DNA from: Streptosporangiaceae bacterium
Lineage (GTDB): Bacteria > Actinomycetota > Actinomycetes > Streptosporangiales > Streptosporangiaceae
DNA length: 9,721 nucleotides
Assembly (NCBI GenBank): GCA_030050125.1
Contig: JASIJN010000101.1
Location: forward strand, 1 to 9,721
Direction: 5' to 3'
Both the position numbers and the translations under genes were made by a program. This document shows, one piece after another, positions 6,318 through 9,721 of the stretch. Positions within the stretch are counted from its first letter, which is position 1; each line of letters opens with the position of its first letter. The notes below the pieces were generated by a model. The model had not been told where the DNA came from. It was given only the letters and a program-made list of their open reading frames with translations, and did no database searches.

Positions 6318-7952
6318 ATGGTCAGCGACCCGCCATGGGAGGAGAGCCACTTCCGCCCTGGCTCCCGGATCGGCAAGTACGTGCTGGAGCAGCAGATCGG
6401 CCACGGCGGTATGGCGGTGGTGTTCAGGGCGCGTGACGATCAGCTCGGCCGGCCGGTGGCCTTGAAGATCATGGCCCCGTCCGTAGCCTCGGACGCGGAA
6501 TTCCGGCAGCGGTTCGTCCGCGAGTCGAAGACCGCGGCGGCCGTGGACGACCCGCACATCATCCCGGTGTTCGAGGCCGGTGACTCGGCCGGCGTGCTGT
6601 TCATCGCGATGAGGTATGTCGCGGGCGGCGACGTTCGGTCGCTGCTGGCCCGCGAGGGTCCGATGAGCGTTGGTCGGGCCTGCGCGATCCTGGTATCGGT
6701 GGCGTCCGCACTCGACGCGGCGCACTCCGCTGGGCTGGTGCACCGCGATGTCAAGCCCGGGAACATGCTGATGGACGTTCGCAAGGGCCGGCCGGACCAC
6801 GTCTACCTGGCGGACTTCGGGCTGACGAAGGCCACAGCGGGGGCGGTTACGCTGACCGGCACCGGGACATTCCTGGGAACGGCCGACTATGCCGCGCCGG
6901 AGCAGATCACAGGGCGGCGCGTCGACGGGCGGGCGGACCAGTACGCGCTGGCGTGCACCGCCGTCGAGATGCTCACCGGGCGGACGCCCTTCCCCCGTGA
7001 CAAGGTCATGGCCGTCCTCACCGCGCACATGTCCGAGCTTCCGCCGCCACTGTCGGCTCGCCGTCAGGGGCTGCCTGCGGAGCTGGATGCGGTCCTCGGC
7101 CGGGCGCTGGCCAAGTCGCCCGGTGATCGGTTCAGCAGCTGCGGCGACTTCATGGCGGCGTTCCAGCGCGCAGCCGGCGTCGGCCGGTACGAGGCCCTGG
7201 TCGCGGCCGGAGCATCGCACCGCAGAATCGAAGGGGAGGCAGCCGGCCTCGCCCCCGGCGGACCCGGCGGTGTTCGCGCCGAACCCGCCACCACCAGGCC
7301 CTCGGCGCTGCCGCGCTCGATGAGGCCGCCCGGTCGGACGGGCGTCGTCCGGAGCCGCAGGCGCCGCAGGCGCTTGGTGATCGCTGCCACAGCGGTTGTC
7401 GCGGTTGCCGCGGCTGCCGTCGCGTTCCTCACGCTCGTGCAGCCCCGCCACGTACCTGGCGCGCATGCGGCTGGCACCGGTCAGACGGCGCCCGGGCGAG
7501 CGGTGTCGGCGGCCCGCTGGCATACCTACCACGACCCCAGCGGGTTTGCCATCGGCCTGCCGCCTGGCTGGGCCGTCGCCTCGACGACGCCCAGCCAGGT
7601 TCAGTTCACCGGGACGCCCAGCGGGTTTGTCCTGATGGTCGCGTGGAGCAGGCACCCGCAGGCCAATGCCCTGGCCGACTGGCGGAACCAGGCGGCCGGG
7701 AAGGCTGAAACGGATTCCTCCTATCAGCAGATCTCGATCCGCCGGGTGAGCTACCGCGGCTACAACGCCGCTGACTGGCAGTTCATCGACATTTACCAGG
7801 GCGTCCGCGTCCGCGTCATCGACCGGACCTTCATCGTCCGGCCGGGCCAGCTTGCCTACGCCATTGAGCTATATGGCCCGTCCAGTCAGTGGCGCGCGGT
7901 GTACGCGAGCATGTGGCAGCATGTGGTGACCAGCTTCCGGCCCGCATCCTGA
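6318..7952 (+). CDS. Membrane Ser/Thr protein kinase, PknB-like, with extracytoplasmic C-terminal domain
   Basis: A 544-residue Hanks-type kinase. The catalytic domain spans about 20-285: glycine loop IGHGGMAVV (27-35), ATP-binding Lys50 in VALKI, helix-C Glu69, HRDVKPGN with Asp144 and Asn149, DFG at 166-168, a Thr-rich activation loop (178-188), and APE at 193-195. A Pro/Gly/Arg-rich juxtamembrane linker (about 300-352) ends in a basic cluster just before one hydrophobic segment (353-373). The remaining 170 residues lie outside the membrane. The part from about 400 to 544 begins HTYHDPSGFAIGLPPGWAV, an actinobacterial sensor-like beta domain rather than PASTA repeats, so it probably binds a ligand other than muropeptide. 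All catalytic residues are intact, so it should be active. It is divergent from the diiron operon; control of that operon by the kinase is only a possibility. Confidence 0.93.
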   Translation: MVSDPPWEESHFRPGSRIGKYVLEQQIGHGGMAVVFRARDDQLGRPVALKIMAPSVASDAEFRQRFVRESKTAAAVDDPHIIPVFEAGDSAGVLFIAMRYVAGGDVRSLLAREGPMSVGRACAILVSVASALDAAHSAGLVHRDVKPGNMLMDVRKGRPDHVYLADFGLTKATAGAVTLTGTGTFLGTADYAAPEQITGRRVDGRADQYALACTAVEMLTGRTPFPRDKVMAVLTAHMSELPPPLSARRQGLPAELDAVLGRALAKSPGDRFSSCGDFMAAFQRAAGVGRYEALVAAGASHRRIEGEAAGLAPGGPGGVRAEPATTRPSALPRSMRPPGRTGVVRSRRRRRRLVIAATAVVAVAAAAVAFLTLVQPRHVPGAHAAGTGQTAPGRAVSAARWHTYHDPSGFAIGLPPGWAVASTTPSQVQFTGTPSGFVLMVAWSRHPQANALADWRNQAAGKAETDSSYQQISIRRVSYRGYNAADWQFIDIYQGVRVRVIDRTFIVRPGQLAYAIELYGPSSQWRAVYASMWQHVVTSFRPAS

Positions 7953-7962
7953 ACGCCTCTGT

Positions 7963-7987
7963 CGGCCGCTGCGGCCGGGCCCCCGGC
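7963..7987 (+). terminator. GC-rich hairpin after the kinase gene
   Basis: CGGCCG (7963-7968) and CGGCCG (7972-7977) pair perfectly with a three-base loop, ten bases after the kinase stop. A second overlapping stem, GCCGG (7974-7978) with CCGGC (7983-7987), could form instead. There is no T-run, which is common for actinobacterial terminators. Confidence 0.4.
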
Positions 7988-8072
7988 TGCCGTGGTTCCG
8001 CGAGCCGATCGAGGCCCGCTGAGACCAGCCCGCCAGGGATCCGACCGCAGCGCACGTTCCGGCGACTGAGCA

Positions 8073-8100
8073 CCGTGAGGACACGGCCAGTCATTTCTGG
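8073..8100. terminator. Two adjacent small hairpins between convergent genes
   Basis: CCGTG-AGGA-CACGG (8073-8086) is immediately followed by CCAG-TCATTT-CTGG (8087-8100), just past the lipoprotein stop codon at 8106-8104 when read on the minus strand. Their position between the kinase and the lipoprotein suits transcription stop on either strand. The stems are only 5 and 4 pairs long. Confidence 0.35.
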
Positions 8101-8103
8101 TGA

Positions 8104-8700
8104 CTAGGGCGCGAATTGACCGTCGTGAGTTGGCTGTGCTGCCACGACGCATCGGGAGGGTATGCCAACGGACGGGGAGATGGAGAGGCTCACGTGCCAT
8201 GGGGCGCGGCTTCCCACCGAAGGGGACTCGCTGACATCTGACGCCCCAAGCTGTATCCCATTCGCATAGCCAGGAGAAGGGGCGGTGAGTACGTACAGCA
8301 CGATGATGTCGCCGTAGCGGTTGTACACGTTGGGAACGAATCCGCCATTGGTGTACATGCCCTCGGCGGTTATGGTCGTGCCGGCCAGCCGGCACGAGGT
8401 CGGAAGAAGTATCGCAGAGGACGGGCCGTTGTTGCCCTCGGCCTTCATCTGGCTGTCGGATTCGACGGAGATCGGGATTCCGGGAGCTGTCGCGGTGGCA
8501 ACTGCCCGCGGCGTTCCCGTTGCTGGGCCGGTGGTGGCGACGGTCGGAACCGTCGTAGTGGTCGCATGCAGAGATGCTTGTCGGCTAGCAGTGCTGCAAC
8601 CAGCGACCAGCAGGGTGCCAATGGCGGTGGCCGCGGCGGCCGCGGCGAAACTAATTGAGCGCATGCCGGCAATATTCGGCAAGTGCAGCGAGATTGTCAT
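8104..8700 (-). CDS. Secreted lipoprotein of unknown function
   Basis: A protein of up to 198 residues with a lipoprotein signal: an Ala-rich hydrophobic stretch (18-33) and lipobox LLVAGC with Cys35 as the lipid attachment site. A Thr/Ala/Pro-rich linker (about 36-78) leads to a small C-terminal domain (about 80-198) with two cysteines, Cys103 and Cys184, that may form a disulfide outside the membrane. No family was recognised. The first ATG (8700) has GGGGAG eight bases upstream, but that site is inside an inverted repeat. ATG at codon 13 (8664) would give a more usual 22-residue signal starting MRSISF but has no good ribosome site. The gene converges on the kinase gene. Secretion and lipidation are well supported; the role is unknown. 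Confidence 0.75.
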   Translation of the reverse strand: MTISLHLPNIAGMRSISFAAAAAATAIGTLLVAGCSTASRQASLHATTTTVPTVATTGPATGTPRAVATATAPGIPISVESDSQMKAEGNNGPSSAILLPTSCRLAGTTITAEGMYTNGGFVPNVYNRYGDIIVLYVLTAPSPGYANGIQLGASDVSESPSVGSRAPWHVSLSISPSVGIPSRCVVAAQPTHDGQFAP

Positions 8701-8732
8701 GGGGAGGGCTCCCCGGGTGGGGAGGGCTCCCC
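8701..8732. repeat. Tandem pair of 14-bp quasi-palindromes before the lipoprotein gene
   Basis: GGGGAGGGCTCCCC occurs exactly at 8701-8714 and again at 8719-8732, an 18-bp period. Each copy is itself an inverted repeat (GGGGAG, two-base centre, CTCCCC). The first copy touches the upstream ATG of the lipoprotein. The arrangement resembles a double operator or a pair of RNA hairpins over the translation start. Confidence 0.7.
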
Positions 8733-8991
8733 GCCAGAGTTCGCAACGCCAGGCCAGGACGGCTCGCCCCCAGGCGCCGTCCGCTGGGATCGTCTCCGCT
8801 CCGGTTCACCGCAGACAGTGCCCGGGCATGGCGACGGCGGTAAGGGTCAGCGCGCCAGGCGTCAAGCTGTCCCGGACGAGCCCGAACCCGGCTCGGCCCG
8901 CGACGGCGCGCGTCGCCCAGACCGGGAGCCAGCGGTCACTCCCGCGCCGGACAGCGCGGTCCCGGCCTTGCCTGTTTACTGCCCACGATTG
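8733..8991. other. Intergenic region between ParB-like gene and lipoprotein gene
   Basis: About 260 bases in which no protein with recognisable features was found on either strand; the open frames crossing it are rich in Arg, Pro and Gly and look like high-GC shadows. The lipoprotein promoter should be here, but no clear -35/-10 pair was recognised. Confidence 0.4.
8942..8959 (-). terminator. Hairpin downstream of the ParB-like gene
   Basis: CCGCGC (8942-8947) pairs perfectly with GCGCGG (8954-8959) around a six-base loop, 32 bases beyond the ParB-like stop codon. No T-run follows. Confidence 0.35.
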
Positions 8992-9354
8992 CTAGCCCAG
9001 CCTCAACGGCACGCTCATGAACGGGTCGATGTTATAGGCGAGGCTGACGCGATGATATCCGTCAGCTATGTCCGCGCCGGATTTCTGATCGCATACGAGG
9101 ACGGGTGACAGCTTCTCACCGTTGAGCAGCTTGAGCAGGTCGCGCTGGACGCCGGGATCAGTCAGCGGCAGTACGGGCAGGCCGGTGGCGCGCAGAATGT
9201 CGTTGGCGCGGCGCGCGGTCAGCTTGGCCTTCTTCATGCGGTCTACGATCTCGTCAGCGCGCTTCTCATCGAACTTCAGCGACAAGTAATTGTACGCCGC
9301 GTCATAGTCATGCTTCGCCACGTCGTCGAGCCACGCGATGGGTGACTTGCTCAT
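8992..9354 (-). CDS. Small ParB/sulfiredoxin-like single-domain protein
   Basis: A 120-residue protein. The N-terminal half is helical and charged (KFDEKRADEIVDRMKKAKLT, about 27-46). The second half carries KLSPVLVCD (81-89) and ADIADGYHRVSLAY (94-107), matching the core strand and the DGxHR motif (98-102) of the ParB/Srx fold, which in ParB binds CTP or nucleotide and in sulfiredoxin binds ATP. There is no helix-turn-helix region as in true ParB, and length fits stand-alone members of this fold found scattered in bacterial and phage genomes. The ATG at 9354 has GAGG just upstream. Its start overlaps by ATGA the stop of an upstream minus-strand frame. Base composition is less GC-rich than in the genes to the left, hinting at different origin. 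Function is unknown; it is not a chromosome-partition ParB. Confidence 0.7.
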   Translation of the reverse strand: MSKSPIAWLDDVAKHDYDAAYNYLSLKFDEKRADEIVDRMKKAKLTARRANDILRATGLPVLPLTDPGVQRDLLKLLNGEKLSPVLVCDQKSGADIADGYHRVSLAYNIDPFMSVPLRLG

Positions 9355-9716
9355 TGATCCTCACAAAGCTGATATTTAGTCCGGTATTGGAAACCACGAT
9401 GCCGTTTCTCGTGATTTTCGGCCTCCGCCTCCGGTCCCCGCCCAGATGCAGCCGATGTGCATGGTCCCAGCCTGACGGGTGAGCGGGCGTTCGGCAGGCA
9501 TTTCGTAGATGATCTCAAACTCCGGGCGGTCGAGCGATCCGGCCTGGTCGGCGAGCTTGGCTGTGAAACGGACGGCAGCGTCTCGGAGTTCTCTCGTAGA
9601 CTCGCGTCATCGCCGCTGAATCGCGCTCGGCTGTCGGCGCCGCCTGCGCTGCCGGCCGCGGTACGAGCCGCCATGCCGACTGCGGAAAGAGACCGGACGC
9701 CTACTCCTAGTAACAT
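9351..9716 (-). other. Ambiguous, possibly frameshifted reading frame upstream of the ParB-like gene
   Basis: Two minus-strand frames compete. Frame 1 (ATG 9716 to TGA 9351) has AGGAG directly before its ATG and ends in an ATGA overlap with the ParB-like start, but its middle is very rich in Ser, Arg and Pro. Frame 2 (9606 to TAA 9376) gives more protein-like sequence in the middle, for example RFTAKLADQAGSLDRPEFE and EIIYEMPAERPLT, but follows a stop and has no ATG or GTG before 9501. The end of frame 1 (EKRHRGFQYRTKYQLCEDQ) again looks natural. A single frame change near the AAAA run at 9418-9415 would join the plausible parts. No family was recognised. It could be a decayed gene, a sequencing error, or non-coding leader DNA. 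Confidence 0.3.
9391..9417. repeat. Imperfect inverted repeat in an AT-rich stretch
   Basis: AAACCACGA (9391-9399) and TCGTGATTT (9409-9417) are nine-base arms with one mismatch and a nine-base spacer. They lie 37 bases before the ParB-like ATG, within 60 bases (9361-9420) that are only about 43% G+C. This could be an operator, a hairpin in the transcript, or a terminator for plus-strand transcription, since TTTT (9415-9418) is at its end. Confidence 0.45.
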
Positions 9717-9721
9717 CTCCT

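Noticed and set aside
6210..7655. A 481-codon open frame on the minus strand over the kinase gene
   Set aside because: It lies opposite a kinase with every catalytic motif; its composition (Arg, Gly, Pro, His) is that of a high-GC shadow.
8651..8809. Minus-strand 52-codon frame from GTG 8809 overlapping the lipoprotein start
   Set aside because: It has no Shine-Dalgarno, its middle just reads the tandem repeats as SPPHPGSPPH, and there is no homology that can be recognised.
8683..9108. Plus-strand frame of 141 codons through the gap before the lipoprotein
   Set aside because: It is antisense to both flanking genes at its ends, rich in Gly, Pro and Arg, and has no ribosome site or recognisable domain.

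Overview
The window is high-GC DNA (GC-rich third codon positions, GTG starts, overlapping start/stop codons, a PknB-type Ser/Thr kinase with one transmembrane segment). This points to a filamentous or soil actinomycete, but the sequence alone does not fix the genus. No rRNA, tRNA, CRISPR array or complete insertion sequence is visible.

Left part, plus strand (1-3031). A type II haloacid-dehalogenase-like HAD hydrolase overlaps by ATGA an alpha/beta hydrolase of the epoxide hydrolase / haloalkane dehalogenase type. A 5'-truncated UvrA-like fragment follows directly. It keeps the last zinc-knuckle cysteines, ABC signature, Walker B and H-loop but has no Walker A and no start codon of its own, so it looks like a gene remnant. 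A class I SAM methyltransferase comes next, possibly leaderless.

Middle part, minus strand (3063-6009). An FMN-dependent NADH azoreductase (azoR-like) converges on the methyltransferase. Upstream of it is a tightly coupled pair: a 341-residue ferritin-like diiron carboxylate protein, whose TGATG stop/start leads into a ferredoxin-FAD-NAD(P)H reductase. Together they look like a minimal two-gene oxygenase: the reductase would carry electrons from NAD(P)H through FAD and [2Fe-2S] to the diiron site. No beta subunit, coupling protein or separate ferredoxin gene is present in this window.

Right part (6318-9721). A membrane Ser/Thr kinase with an extracytoplasmic C-terminal domain is transcribed divergently from the diiron pair. 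It converges on a secreted lipoprotein of unknown function. Two tandem copies of a 14-bp quasi-palindrome sit immediately upstream of the lipoprotein's first ATG. Further right is a small single-domain ParB/sulfiredoxin-like protein, preceded by a locally AT-rich stretch with an inverted repeat and by a reading frame that may be frameshifted.

The redox and detoxification genes (dehalogenase-like, hydrolase, oxygenase pair, azoreductase) suggest xenobiotic or secondary-metabolite chemistry, but no shared substrate can be derived from the sequence. The points most worth a second look are the compact diiron/reductase pair, the tandem operator-like repeats before the lipoprotein, and the decayed or frameshifted pieces (uvrA fragment, right edge).
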